From the NCBI GenBank assembly GCA_025618425.1, contig CM046844.1, positions 17,049,420-17,113,419 of the forward strand: a stretch of 64,000 bases of DNA. Direction: 5' to 3'. The DNA comes from Heliocidaris tuberculata. Lineage: Eukaryota > Echinodermata > Echinoidea > Camarodonta > Echinometridae. This document shows, one piece after another, positions 44,388-57,581 of this stretch (position 1 is the first letter of the stretch; each line of letters starts with the position of its first letter). The position numbers were made by a program, and so were the translations under genes. Below the pieces are notes generated by a model. It saw nothing but the letters and a program-made list of their open reading frames with translations, was not told the origin of the DNA and ran no database searches.

Positions 44388-46784
44388 CTCCTCCTCCTCT
44401 CACTCTATCTCCCCTTCAAAGTCTAATTCCTCTTTCTTTTTTATCCGCTAACCGTTTTCTTTCTCACTTCCCCTTTTTCTATCAATCATCTATATGTTTC
44501 CTCCCCATTCTCGGTTTCTTCTCTCGGTCTCTCTCGGTCTCTCTCGGTCTCTCGGTCTCTCTCTCTCTCTCCCTCTTTTCCTTTCTATCTCTCTCTCTCA
44601 CTTTCTTTCTCCACCCCTATCTCTCTCACTCACTCTCAATTCTAATCTCTCACCATAGCTACCCCATTGATCAGACCCGTCCCCTGCTGCCCCTTCCCCT
44701 CTCTTTACACTTTTTCATTGAAGTGGTAATCAAAATATTACAGTCTTGGAGCTTGGCGGATTGAAAGACATGCCAATATTGTCCACAGGAGGGTGACGAG
44801 AGGTTAATCTGACCTCAGTATTAGAGAAGTAACAATTTGCCCCCTCCTTGATCCTCAGTGAATACCCCCTCCTTGGCTTGGGCTCGGGCAATATGTACAC
44901 AATATGGATGTATTCAATGCGCGAGTTTGTATATTCTCTGATTTCTTATATGGACGAGATAGCATTGGATAAATCCAAGTAACAAAAGATCCGGGAGGAA
45001 AGCCCGGCTTACACTGCGTCAGTGTCTGCGTCAATTATTAATTAACCCATGCGCCAATTTGTGAGCAAAAGTATATTGTTTCCAGTGCAATCACTTTTTT
45101 GAACGATATCACTCAAACATGGCAAAAGACCATACAAGTCACTGACACGGTCTGTACGTCAGCAAATGATCATGCCTTTTGCATGTGTATATAGATTTGT
45201 ATGGACTATAAATGCAATTTGAAAAAAAAAAACTGCATTTCTGAAGACTAAAGTCGCATACTATCATGACTATGTCCGTTTTCCATCTATTTATTGCAAT
45301 GTCGAGATAAAGTGCTAATTTTAGGCTTAATGACATAAAAGGATGTCCAAATAATATATGAAAGACTGGACAGGCAAAATGGGGCTTTCGAATATTCACC
45401 TTTCAACAGATAATCTACAATGGACTTTATACTGTATAATTACGACGACTTCCCTGAGATCATCAGCCCGTTGAAATAACATCGGAAAGGTAACATTCGG
45501 AGAAGACCATATAGGACGATTACCCTGCTACCAGTACCGATTTCCCTTAGAAAACTACATTTTCAACTGTTCAAATGGGTACATATCTGAGGGTTAATTG
45601 TCCTAGAGGTAGTTGTCCGTGGGGTAGTTGTCTGTGGGGTTGTCGTCCTAGCACCAATTTATACATCAAATCATGGCAGTGACAAAGCTACTGTTAGTTG
45701 CTATTACTATTAGCACAGAATGGACACCGCCAGTCCGTGTCCTCTTTGAACACCCAATGTGGCGTACATCAAGTACATAAAATAAATATGTGCCCCTATT
45801 GTGCCCCTATTTGTGTTATTTTGCCCCTTTCACATTTTCGATCCTCACGCCATCCACTTGAAAATCTGATAAACCCCTTTTTTTTTGTCTTCTTTTTCTT
45901 TTTCTTTTCTTTTTTTCGGAACTGTGACCCCCACCCCCTCTTTCGGTACTGAATCTTAGATCCGCCCCGGGAACTGACCCAATTATATGGTACACAGACA
46001 TGACATTCTTATGTTTAAACGATGAACATTCTTATCTTTCATGTCAACATCCATCCACCAATAGAAAACATGATAAGTCAAAATGTTCGGGCATTTCAGA
46101 AAATCTATATTGTTTATTATCTCATTCGATAAAAAGGAAGTTCTTTCGGACAGTGCATCGAAAAGTCATTTGGTGTTTGCTATTCCAAGTAAGAAAACGT
46201 GTGTTATAACGATTAGCTCTGATACGTCAACATTTTCGTTTATTCAGCAAACACTTAAACATATTGTGTGGCCACTATGAAGGTAAAAACAAGGAAAATC
46301 TACTCGTATGTTATTATGTATAATTCACTTTTATAATTAGACGTGATGTTGTGCTACTAGCTGGGTGAGGTTATTACGCAATAATATTTTGCTTGGCCAG
46401 GTCCAAACAAAGATAGGTTTCCATCTAATCGAGAGCATGATTGCCGATTAGGTTGTGATAATTGTTTGCTGTTTCTCTGATAACCAATTAGAATATTGAT
46501 ATATTATCTTGATTGTATAGAGCGAGTGAAAACGTGGGCGAAGTAAAAAAGAAAAGAAGACAGCGATATGACGGAGAGAGAGATAGAGAGAGAAAGAGAG
46601 AAAGAGAGAAGCGGGGGGGGGGGGGGGGTATGAGGATGCTGAGGATGCTGCATTGGTGGAATATCGTCTGCTGAAAGCCGGAAGGTCGTTAACTCATATA
46701 GCATGCACTTCAACCAAGGAGCTATAGGGTTGATAACAATTAATAATAACCTGATAACATGGACCATTTCTACAGCGCCTTTTC
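43231..46784. other. Non-coding stretch with pyrimidine tract
   Basis: No gene is recognised. (CT)n lies at 44338-44384 within a pyrimidine-rich region that extends to about 44720 and contains a small CTCTCTCGGT tandem repeat (about 44521-44555). An AAATAAATAAATCAAAATC tail at about 43690-43707 may be a LINE 3' end. A short tandem repeat on a GTAGTTGTCYGTGGG unit lies at about 45605-45645. Poly-G is at about 46613-46628. Confidence 0.5.
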
Positions 46785-47200
46785 TTAACCCTTTCAAGAC
46801 AATTGACCACATTTTGTGGTTTGGCTCAATATCTTTTGATTCGGAGCGCTAAAAAATATATCTGATGCATGAGTAGAAAGAGTAAAATTTTATGCACACA
46901 CTATGTCCATTTTTGTTGCATGACCATATTGCGTTTGATGCCAGGAATTTTAAAAACGAGAATAAGCTTTCAAATCCTTAAATTGGCAACACATTGAAAG
47001 GTTCAAAATCATTGTTTTGTTATCAAAATTGGCAATTTTTTCAAATTTTCGACAAAATTCCTAACCGTGTATAGTGTTTTCAAAGATATTACACCTTATA
47101 GAAACATGTAGCAGTAAAAGAAAAATATTATTGTTGCCAATTTGAAGAACAAAATGTGATCAATTGAGCTCTTAAATAATTCCTGTCCTGAAAGGGTTAA
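46785..47200. mobile_element. piggyBac-like MITE (TTAA ... TTAA)
   Basis: The element starts TTAACCCTTTCAAGAC and ends GTCCTGAAAGGGTTAA, inverted repeats with TTAA at both extremities. TTAA target sites and CCYT-type termini fit the piggyBac superfamily. Subterminal blocks ATTGACCACATTTTGTGGTT and AACAAAATGTGATCAATTG also pair. The interior (about 350 bp) is AT-rich and non-coding. Confidence 0.75.
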
Positions 47201-48314
47201 TACAGCTACAAAGCGCTTACCATATAACAGAAACATCTCAAATAGGCATACGCAAACACATTTGCAGCTAATGATAGTAATATTACAGAAGGCAAAAGGC
47301 AAAAGGCAAATGACACACACAAAAAAAAACATAAGAGCAAAAAGATCAAAGGAACAAAATACTTTCTAGCTATCGGTAGACGATTATCTATCAACCCACG
47401 TCAGGGGGGGGGGGGGGTGTCATTCACATGTCATCACCAAGGATTACAATTAATATGTATGACATGACACAACTCTAACCATGATTTTGAACTTTGTCTT
47501 ACTGCTTTTGCAGAATGCAGACATGATTATTTAGAACTAATTATATAACCCCAAAACACGTACTGGCACAAGCGGGCATTAGATTGGATATCATATATAT
47601 GATATGACTCATCATTACTTGAAAAAGATGTTATTATTCCAGCTGACCACAATCTAGATTTTGATCCATAGTTCCCTGGGAAAAAAATACTCTATCTAAA
47701 ATAAGGATAATGTGATAAAAAGCTGGCTGGAACATGTTTGAAGTGATTATGTAATGACAATGTCGTATGGATCAGTTAGCCGCAAAGAGGAAATCACAAG
47801 TCATGATGTTCTCGAATTGAGTCAGCACCCCAGCCTTGACATTATTTCACGCGTTAAACCAGTATTCATCAGAACTGCAAGTATTAATGATTAAGTCAAG
47901 TCAAGTTTCGGTATGAGAAGTCATAATTTATTTTATGATTGATATTGCGTCATTAACAGACGAAGATATTCTTCTCGAACTTTCACTGTTCGAATACACT
48001 CGCAATGTACAAGGTTTACCGCGGACCGCGGATGACTTTGTGAAGTGCTCGTTGACGAGCTCGACGACCCTTTTCATCCGTCACAACTGAAAGTTCAAGG
48101 CAAAGCATATATCAAACCACCGGGATTGATATTTTCAATAAGAAAAAGTGAACCGGTGCGTCTACAAACCTTCTATTTTCTTTTGATAAAATAATGTAAT
48201 AATTGTATTAAATAATTTTCCCAAACAATTTTCGAGCTTTTTAATCTGCAGCACTATTACATGAGAGAGAGAGAGAGAGAGAGAGAGTGAGAGAGAGAGG
48301 GGGGAGGGGGAGAG

Positions 48315-48353
<39 letters not shown>

Positions 48354-48910
48354 TAATAAGAGCGCGCATGGGAACACAGAGAGAAGGGAGAGCAAAGATA
48401 GAAATAGAGGAGAAGATAGAGAAATAAAGAGAGAACAAGAAATAAAGGGGTAAAATTGGTGGATGAAAGACATCTCACTCTAATAATAGCACTGGGGTTG
48501 ATGACTTAGGAAGGGGATTTCACGCCATGACAAAAGAGAGCGACCTGAATTATTACTCACCGATGACAAGTTGAAAATTTGATTTTTTTTGTGCTGATAA
48601 GTTAAACTTTTGATACTACAACCAGGGAAATGTAGTTACATTTTCCTGCTACAACTGTATTATAATACAATACACTTCGAGTCTGATGTGTGGAAATAAT
48701 TATGTAGCATTTAAATGTTGGATAACATGTTTCTTCTACATTGAGATCGAAACAGTGTAAAACATAAGCTACTTTTTTTTTTTACTTTAATGAAGCTTTA
48801 ATTGGATTTGCTACAGTTACTGTAAGATTTAATCGCAGTGGTGTTTATTGTATTTTTTTTTCAATTACAGAGCTCTTTAAAAATTCATCCGTTCTTTTTT
48901 TCTTTCTTTT
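47201..48910. other. Non-coding stretch with (GA)n/(TG)n microsatellite
   Basis: No gene is recognised. A compound (GA)n-(TG)n-(GA)n microsatellite spans about 48262-48352. A poly-G run lies at about 47404-47417. Otherwise no structure is seen. Confidence 0.55.
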
Positions 48911-49117
48911 TTCTTCTTCTTCTTCTTCTTCTTCTTCTTCTTCTTCTTCTTCTTCTTCTTCTTCTTCTTCTTCTTCTTCTTCTTCTTCTTCTTCTTCTTC
49001 TTCTTCTTCTTCTTCTTCTTCTTCTTCTTCTTCTTCTTCTTCTTCTTCTTCTTCTTCTTCTTCTTCTTCTTCTTCTTCTTCTTCTTCTTCTTCTTCTTCT
49101 TCTTCTTCTTCTTCTTC
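48911..49117. repeat. (CTT)n trinucleotide microsatellite, ~207 bp
   Basis: Almost pure CTT/GAA array of about 69 units. It creates poly-Leu on the plus strand and poly-Glu, poly-Lys and poly-Arg frames on the minus strand, none of them genes. Long (GAA)n/(TTC)n arrays can form triplex DNA. Confidence 0.97.
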
Positions 49118-49702
49118 CATTGGGTTGGAAAGGGTGTTGGGAAAAGATCATCTACTTGATAGCAAATCGTGATGCAGCCATTGCAGGCATGGGGAAAATA
49201 ATCATGATGTCTGTCATTAGATTCCATGTATGTTTTGTCATATTCTGGTGTCGTGTGGGAAGTAAATTTCCCGGAAGATGGGGGATAGATCAAATTTCAA
49301 CATCGTTTGTTAGTTTTGGAATGAGATGACGACAAAAAAGTACACAATACTAAAAAGTGGCGCCACCTATATATATGATAGAACAAGATAATCTATTCCG
49401 TCTGTTTATATGTCGCATAAATAATTATTGAAAAGTTCACTGAAAGTTAAAGTTAACTTTACTCAATATCATGCGCATTTTTGATTTAGAAGTTATTGTT
49501 CATACAGCTGAAAATGGTCAGTTATGTGTCATAATTATAATGTACTAATTCTGAAATGACGATTCTTAATCGTTTTGTGTCAAAATAATTAGGCCCATAC
49601 ATCCGATGACGAATGCATTGTAGTTTCGAATGAAATCACGGGGAACAGGTGAAAGTTGAAAGTTCAACAAATTTTCAAAGTGCATTTTGTAATTCTGCAA
49701 GT

Positions 49703-49744
<42 letters not shown>

Positions 49745-50608
49745 CTATCTGCCTATCAGTCTGTCTATGCTGTCTACCCTTCTCTCTCTCCCTTTCTATC
49801 AATGCATATAATTAAGCATCCCTAACAAACTCAACCTCTTCTCATTTCTTTTCTTAGTTGTTCCGTTTCATACCCCCCCTCTCTCTCTCTCTCTCTCTTT
49901 CTCTCTTTTTCTCTCTCTACCTCCATTCCAATCTCCAGCTTTTTTCTCTCTATAATTCTCTATTAATTTTCATTCTGTTTAAGTTTATTCTTTCCTTTTC
50001 TCTTTCTCCTCGCTGTAACTGCACCATCGTCACAAAAGAAAGGAAGGGCAATACTTATTTTCAAAGTAATAAAGTGTCCTTTATCTTCCGTTCTGGATTT
50101 ATTTGGAGACACAATAAATCGTTAAAAAACGTCTGTTTTCCTGCTTTAACGAGCCATGAAAACAGTACAATGTGAGACCACATCAAATTCTACAAACGTA
50201 TGACATTCTTATATAAGAAATGACCATGAGCGACGCCAAAGTTATAATGAAATGTGTTTTCTTTATGTGCAATGGCTAGCTTGTTCTTATAGCAATTCGG
50301 TGGGTGATAAATCGTGAAAGATGACCATGTAGACTGCGTATTAAACCATGGACCTATACGAGGGACAGGGTAGAGGCGGTTTATCATGTGGTATGGTGGT
50401 CGATCCAGTGTCCGAACACTTTTCAGAAAATCAACGATAGCGAATAAAATATCAAACGAATATCTGTCAAACTTACATAATGAATGCTCAAAGTCCTACA
50501 GAAAAAGAAGTTGATGGAATTTTAAAAAGACAACGTAGATTTAATACGATATTCCCTTCCGAGTGAACCCCTTCCCAACGACGCGGCGTTTTGGTCCCTT
50601 GAAAAAGG
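49118..50608. other. Non-coding stretch with (CT)n tracts
   Basis: No gene is recognised. (CT)n tracts lie at about 49706-49740 and 49880-49920. The remainder has no visible structure. Confidence 0.5.
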
Positions 50609-50739
50609 TACTGTATTTCCGAACGTGTGAAACCTATGGGAAAAAGACACAACCAGTGTGGTTTTCATACGCGTAATCCCACGCGTATATGAAAACCCAT
50701 TTTAGGCGCTTAACTGTACACGTTCGGTAATACATTCTG
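50609..50739. mobile_element. Palindromic MITE, ends TACTGTATTTCCGAACGTGT
   Basis: The outer arms TACTGTATTTCCGAACGTGT and ACACGTTCGGTAATACATTC pair with a few mismatches. An inner pair GTTTTCATACGCGT / ACGCGTATATGAAAAC forms a second stem at the centre. The 131-bp element has no coding capacity. Confidence 0.65.
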
Positions 50740-51339
50740 TTCGGAATTACAATCCTTGACTATATTTGTCATATGTCTCTGATGATGATACTGGTTGTTT
50801 CACTGATTGTTTCATTAACAATTCAAATTTTTAGATTACACACTTTGACTGGATTCCTCTTTTATTATTGTTATGCCCGCCTCCAACATGCACGAAATGT
50901 GCTTGTAAACACATAGGCTCAGGCTGATCGCCTTCTGTTTGTCACCTATTTGCAATATTGCACACAGCCATTTGAAGTCTAATTCAGTTTGGCAGAAAGT
51001 ACATTTTTCATAAATATACCTCTCCATGAATTATTTTCCCAAGTTTCTAAAATGTTCGTTTGCTATTGTAATTTAGCAATAGTAGAGTATATGAGCAGAT
51101 GAAGAGGATAATGAAAAACTTGATTAAAAAGAAAGAAAGAAAGAAAGAACACACTCCCACGTGACCCACTGTTATGAAAACCACAATAGTAGAATAGTAG
51201 AGTATTTCATTGTTTATCATCAGGTTTGGGCTCGAATCAATACAGGCCTACACTTTCTTTATCACGTTCATGAGGAAACGTGGCTCGTTTAAATCGGAAA
51301 ACTGTTTTGTGTCATCGCTTTGTGTCTGAGATAGTATGA

Positions 51340-51716
51340 CTGTACACTACAAACTTTAAGTACTTTATACATGTTTTTGCTATTTCCTTTGATTTGAACT
51401 TTATTTAGTATTTCTTTTTTTCCCCTCACTTTGTTTAAATTTTGGGTACTTTGTACATGTTTTTACAATTTCCTCTGAGTTCATTATGATGGAGGCCCTG
51501 TTTTATTTACATTTTAACTTTGAAGGATTTTCATTCAAAATGTTTTGCACATGTATCATCACAGGACTTTTTGTCACATGGAATGAAATTTCTATTCTCG
51601 CTTGTAAATATGCAAGGCATTCCGACTAGCCTTTGTCATAATTACGTGGTATTGTTATATGACATGTGATATGTACCTAAAATAAAACACATTTTTTTCA
51701 ATTTCAATTCAATTTA
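51340..51716 (+). mobile_element. Candidate LINE 3' end with CAATTTCAATT-type tail
   Basis: An AT-rich 3' UTR-like segment with an internal direct repeat (ACTTTATACATGTTTTTGC and ACTTTGTACATGTTTTTAC, about 90 bp apart) ends in AATAAAACAC followed by TTTCAATTTCAATTCAATTT. This matches the polyadenylation-like signal plus short tandem tail layout of the LINE at 4408-5723. No reverse-transcriptase sequence remains. The left boundary is arbitrary. Confidence 0.4.
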
Positions 51717-52635
51717 AAGACATTTATTTCCAACTTCTCAATATACAAAGTAATAAATGAGCAAAAATAATGTTGAATAAACGCCTTACACTGTGATGAC
51801 TGAAACACGATCATCATGTTATTTTGTCTGTATAATTAATAATTCAGTATGTAGATATTCGTTTCAAAATACTTTCTTCATTATTGTAATGAAAGGTGGG
51901 ATGGGGAGGGGGGGGGGGGGCTATAGGACTTTGTAACTATCAACGTTCGGGCGCTTTTCATCCCGGGAAGCATATATTATATTCTCTTCAATGGCGACAT
52001 AGATGGATACAACATGGCCAGTTGTCACCATTATATCAAACTTTTTGCTTCCTCGCTTTGTTCGCTCGCACTATTAGAGGAACTGTACTCAGTAAAGTTG
52101 ACAGTCAGGCAAGAGACTACATGCAGCCAATGCCGATATGGAGCCTGAATGCCCACAACCGTCAGAATTAGGTTGGTATATGCAGGCCTGCAACAATATT
52201 ATAAAAATGATGGCTCATAATCATATGTGAATTTTTTATGGAATAATATTTTCCTGATATTCACGACTACAACACTTAGTTAGAGAATTTTTACATTTTT
52301 CAAGTTCACATTCATGGTTGGTATTTAGAATATCCCACACCGAAGCTATCATGATTACAGTGATTTGGAAACAAGTGCCTCAGAGACATTTTAACAGCCT
52401 TACGAATTTTATTTCCTTATTTTTCAATTAATATCTGCAGAATGGAGCCGACTAAAATTCAAACGCATTCTTTGTATAGATAGAGAACGCATGGATGAAA
52501 TCACAAGCTGCAAGTAAAGACAAATAGCTGACTACTTTTAAAAGATTTGCATCTTTCGAACTACACATACTAGTCCTCATACGATTCACAATACACATTA
52601 ACCATGTTTGTTATTCGGACAGTAATGGTTAAACG

Positions 52636-53013
52636 AAGATAAAGTTTAGTTCTGGTCATGCGATTATATTGTGAAAGAAACTGTCTGGAAACAACTGGGA
52701 GAGGTTGATCATGTCTCCATAAGAATTGGTGTATACTGTAAATGACTGTGAGGTTTTGGAATCATTAAAATGATAAGAAATGGACCTAATCTTGCTGAAA
52801 AGCACATGCACTGTACACAATATGTGGCATGAATGTTCGGCCTGAACACTTCACATGCTTCAGCTATTCAACTTGTCAAATTTCGAATATGATTATGAGG
52901 GCATTTGAAGTGCAATCCTTTTCAGTGGCGATGTTCTTCCAAACTGACATAATATGAATGAGAAAGTTCAAAAATTATGTGTCACTTTTCCCAGAACTCA
53001 ACATTCTCTTTAG
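52636..53013 (-). mobile_element. Dispersed ~380-bp repeat family A, copy 3
   Basis: This copy is inverted relative to those at 6778-7145 and 33417-33802. Plus-strand landmarks are TTTAGTTCTGGTCATG at the left, GTGAAAGAAACTGTCTGG, the central GAATGTTCGGCCTGAACACT, CAATCCTTTTCAGTGGCGAT, TTCCAAACTGACATAATATG and CCCAGAACTCAACATTCTCT at the right. Confidence 0.75.
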
Positions 53014-54057
53014 TCTGTAACGTCACAAATTCAATTTAAAATACATTTTGTCATTGACATGATTAAGTTCTCAAAATGGCATGTCCTTCCATTCCAAGAA
53101 AAAAAAAGTTATATACGTGGCAATAATCCAACGAAATGGAACGAACACCACGAAAACAAACTTAACTCACACCAACAAAACAATAGCAACACCAAGAAAA
53201 CAACGACTTTTAAAATTACATTGCGATTATTTTTAGCTTTTATTAAAAGTCAATAATGTGGTTATGTTTTGGCGTGCGCATGCAGTCATTATTATTATGT
53301 GATTCCGGAAATAGAAATGCAATCTTGGCACTTACCTTGCGCTGATATAAATACTTGGAAGAGAGAAAGAAGAATAAATATAAAGGCCATCGCCTTTTCC
53401 GCGATCACAAAATCCATTATGTTTGGAAAAGTCTATTTTAGCCAAGCCACACAAAATAGTCGGACGTGCTCTGAACGGTGTGTCAAGCAAAGAGGTAGCC
53501 TTAACTTCGGGGTTAGCAAGACAGCGAGGGTCCGATATGAAACAGAACAGCTGGAGAGTTCCCGTCTAGCAGACGACGTTATCCAAATACCCGCGATGTA
53601 TAAAAAAGCAAACACACGGTGCCCAGAGTGACTCCAAAATGTTCTCTTCTACCTGAGATGTATGGAAGATGAATTGAGCTCACAACGTTGCTGTCAGAAG
53701 TAAGATGTGGTCTTATCCGAAGCAATGTGTAAGAATGATAATCGCATACATGAATCCCCAAATAAAACGATTTTGTGAGAGTTTTTGGAGAAAACTGCGG
53801 GGGAGTATGTTACGCACTGACGTACTGCTTGCGTGGTGGGGCAATGAATGAGCATGGACTCGAATATAAGGATACCATCCCATCGTGCCCATTGTTTGGA
53901 GAGGGAGCGGGGAGGGGGGGGGCGGGAGGGGAAGAGGGTAAGAATATCTGGGGGGGGGGGTCATGTGCGGAGATTTCTTGTCACGGCGAGGGGGGGTAGA
54001 CTAGCCTTTGCCATTGTTGGTGTACACAATTCAAAATTTCCGGGGGACGCGTCTCCC

Positions 54058-54088
<31 letters not shown>

Positions 54089-54250
54089 CCGGGGATCGCC
54101 GCCCATGCTGGGGAGGTCATTAAGTACCTGACATTAAAAAAATAGTTAGTCGTGTGCTGTCATAAACAAATTTCAAAATTTTATGCACTATTTATTTTTT
54201 TTCACCCCCCCCCAAAAAAAAAAGATATTGTACTAGGTTAATAGTTGTTT
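53014..54250. other. Non-coding stretch with G-rich cluster
   Basis: No gene is recognised. A 120-codon frame at 53269-53631 has mixed composition but no family I can name. 53900-54090 is a cluster of G-rich tracts ending in about 27 C (about 54059-54087), which produces Gly/Pro-rich spurious frames. Confidence 0.45.
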
Positions 54251-54254
54251 CGAG

Positions 54255-54440
54255 GTGTCAGAGCTATCACAGCTCTGATAGATCAAAACAACTACATGTA
54301 TTAGCATTGTATAAGATAATTTGACATGTAATGTTTTACAGAACAGTCTGTTTTTTCCTTTTGTTATTCTTTGATTTATGTATGATTGCTCTTTGTAATT
54401 CTTGAAACTTATAATAAAACATATAAATAAATAATTTCAA
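54255..54440 (+). mobile_element. Candidate LINE 3' end (hairpin plus AAATA tail)
   Basis: CAGAGCTATCACAGCTCTG (about 54260-54278) forms a perfect short hairpin. About 140 bp further on the segment ends in AATAAAACATATAAATAAATAA. The layout parallels the 3' UTR of the LINE at 4408-5723. No coding part remains. Confidence 0.4.
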
Positions 54441-54487
54441 AAATATTGTGGCTAAAGAACCCATCCATTTATCTTAACTATCTTCCG

Positions 54488-54523
<36 letters not shown>

Positions 54524-56884
54524 CTTGTCTCTCCCTATCCCTCATTTTCTCTGTAATTTTCAAGATTTAGTAATTCACTATAATTCACTATGATTTGGTT
54601 TCGTTATTGCAAACAACTGTCCCTCAATACCTTCAAGCAAGTAATCTGACTTTAGAACAGTTCTCTGATAACGAATCTGTCGAGTACTCGAGTTACTATG
54701 AGGCAAAACAAAATTAAACTCCTATTTTCAAAAGGAAATATATATCACCCTGTATAGAAAATAATAGCTCAATGGTTTGTTTTAACTATCACGTCTTTAC
54801 AGTTGTAGTCCATATTTCAGCCAATCAAGAGGAGGCTCTGCCAACTGTCGCGTGTCCCGATCAGCCAATCACTGACATTAATTTTCATGTTCGCTCATGT
54901 TGAGTGGGAGATTTTGGATGGTTGTGGAGGATGCAACGAAAGAGGGCAGTATGTTTGTCCAGCATAGAGATCCTATAATGGCCTGTAATAGATACTAGGA
55001 TTTCTATGTTTTCCATCCTATAGATCCTATAAGAACTCTATGTTTTCCATATATGGTATGTGTACAACCATCGATGAATACAACACAAAACATGGATGCA
55101 GTTCCTTTGAGGCATTCTTTTTTTTTTTCTTCTTCTTCTTTTTTTTTTTTTTTTTGCCTTCTCTAAATCGCTCAATCCAAATGGTGAATATGGCAAACTA
55201 ATATTTGACTTCATGGTTTTTCCCTATCCATGTACATGTATTTTTGTAAATTATTAAACAAATCCGTTTCTGCCTTTCATGGATTGAATTGAATTGAATT
55301 TCATTAAAAATCATTGATTTACATATGCATAAAAATAGAACAAAGTATTATCATACATGTATAATGATACAAATATTTAGAGTGTATAACAGCTAAGTAT
55401 GAGATATGTCAAATGGAAGGTAAGTATATAAGTACAAAAATAATACAAAGGAAAATATGAACAGTGAAATCATAATAACTTAGTAGTGTAAATACAAAGA
55501 CATTGATTTAATACCTTTCCTTTGTCTATCTGGATGGGATCATTGTAGTAGGGTGAGTACCATAGGTCAAATACATAAAAATGGTAATGTAAAGGGGATA
55601 ATAGGGTTACACATGTATACTTTAGCAAATTGTATTGTATAGTATTTTATTTGTTAAATTTCATTTAAAATTGACCTCTCAATGCAGTTAGGTTTTTAAT
55701 AAACGAAGAAGAGGTTTCTAATTTATCTTCTGATTGTTTAATATCATTTTGCAGTGTATTTATGAATTTTCCCTGGCATTGCAAGCCACTAAAGCTTTCT
55801 TCCACACTGTTTATTTTTTCAAGAAAATCTAATCGCAAAACTTTTTATTTATTTATATATATATATTTTTTTTTTAATTTATAATGGTTTATTAAAACTT
55901 TGCAAAGTTGTAGCCCGAAGGCTAAAATAAATTGCAATAACAGGATACATAATTAACAACAATACATTATGCATATAAATCCATATAATAGAACTAAAAC
56001 AAAATAACACGTATTCAAAATTGGGTACTTAAAAATGCTATATAGGTAACTGATAATAAATACATATATTAACATAATACAATAAGAATGAATTTATAAG
56101 GGACTATATACACAGACATCAAAAGAAATAATGAACTATGGGGAAATTATGAACAAACATAAGAAACATATACCGAACCTCAAAGGAAGGAAACACACTC
56201 TGACAGTTATCACATTTCATCACTACATGGACTTCATCTCCTACAAAGTTCATATTGCAAGTCACATAATCGTAGGTGGGGGGGGGGGGGCGTTTTTTCT
56301 GTTCTATTATATCTTCCCGTTTTCATGTGCTCTTACTTGGAGTCCACCACTATAATTATGCACTATCATTAGTATGTTGTAAAGATTTTAACAATAATTA
56401 TGATGCCTTGTATTGTAATGCCAGCTCAGATGCTCATCATTTTGTACAAATACGGGAGCACTTCTCACCTATGGTATTACCAATGTAAGGGAGCGTTTTT
56501 AAAAGTGGGGGCGGGGGGGGGGCTGATCTAATTTCACTCATTAATGACACTTTTTGAACCTTTTTTCCGAGATTTTATGAAACGTGTCTACTCAAAAAAA
56601 GTGGGGGGGGGGGCAGCCAGGCTGCAGCCCCCTGCCCCAGTTCCGCAGCCCATGAGTATCTCTTCGGATTAATAGTTGATTTTCATCTTGATGGTTGCTT
56701 CTTAAAAATGAAGCTTTATAAAGTGTTTTTTTTTTAAAGTACAATTGATATGAAATTTTGATCGAGGTAATGGGTTATGATCCATGCAGATTGAGGAAGG
56801 GCAACGATGGAAACCGGAGGGGGGGGTGTCGCTTTCAATGATATTTATCAGAACTTTTTTGCCGCCCGTCCCCCGCCCCGAAAT
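54441..56884. other. Non-coding stretch, AT-rich with simple repeats
   Basis: Poly-C/(CT)n lies at 54488-54521. Two CCAAT boxes in the form CAGCCAATCA occur at about 54819 and 54863, but no promoter or gene follows. An (ATTGA)n-type tail at about 55283-55303 is another possible LINE 3' end. G-rich runs occur at about 56277-56291, 56509-56522 and 56604-56614. Confidence 0.5.
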
Positions 56885-57386
56885 TGGGGGGGGGGGCACT
56901 CAGTATACAGTGTGCGGTGGGTATGTGCCGCGGAGAAGACTCCATTTTCACACTCAAATTTCTGTTCCAAAGCACAGTACCATTTTTTTCTTGTTGAGAA
57001 AAAGAATAGAGAAAACTGTTCCAAACACCACTTTTTTTTTAATTCCGTCGTTCTGGCCATTCTATTTCCCCCTTGAAAATTAAACTAGTTCCAAGGCATG
57101 CAGTTTTCACCCCCCCCCCCCCACAAAAAAAAATTAAAATAAAAACAAAACAAAACAAACAAAAACATAGTTCCGATGATCCTTATAATTTCAGTAACAA
57201 CTAGTTCCGTAGCATCATATTTGTATTGTAATCCAGTTCCAAAGACCCCCTTTTTCCAAAATGTTAGTCGTTCCGAAGGGTTCCGAAGACCATCCTTTTC
57301 ATGATACACTAGTTCCGAAGCCCCCTCTTTTGTCTTGTCAGTGGCACATACCACTTTTGGAGTCGAGTGCCCCCCCCCCCCCCCCG
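56885..57386. mobile_element. Element with poly-G/poly-C inverted ends and iterated GTTCCRAAG motif
   Basis: The left end is a G run followed by GCACTCAGTATAC ... GGTATGTGCCGC. The right end is GTGGCACATACCAC ... GGAGTCGAGTGC followed by a C run. These are inverted repeats that include the homopolymers. Between them GTTCC(A/G)(A/T)AG-like motifs recur at about 56966, 57019, 57088, 57171, 57203, 57235, 57270, 57279 and 57311, often followed by CCCCC or CACC. No coding capacity. It ends about 530 bp upstream of the cyclin L start codon. Confidence 0.65.
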
Positions 57387-57581
57387 GGCCCCAAATACTC
57401 GACACCCGGTCAAGAAAGTCAATTTTTGTATGCTCGGCTAATAACCAAAACTTTTCTTACATAATAATCTATCTGCTAATTTAAAGTAGGTCGTTTCACA
57501 GTTCATGAATCATACAAAAATAAGATGAGGCTAAGCTTATATCAGCTGTTATCTTTTTGTTCTTCACCAGAAATGTCTGTC

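Noticed and set aside
48838..49329. Poly-Leu, poly-Glu, poly-Lys and poly-Arg frames
   Set aside because: Translations of the CTT microsatellite in different frames.
54815..54875. Two CAGCCAATCA boxes as a promoter
   Set aside because: No TATA, initiator, open frame or exon follows within several kilobases; they may instead be remains of MITE cores.
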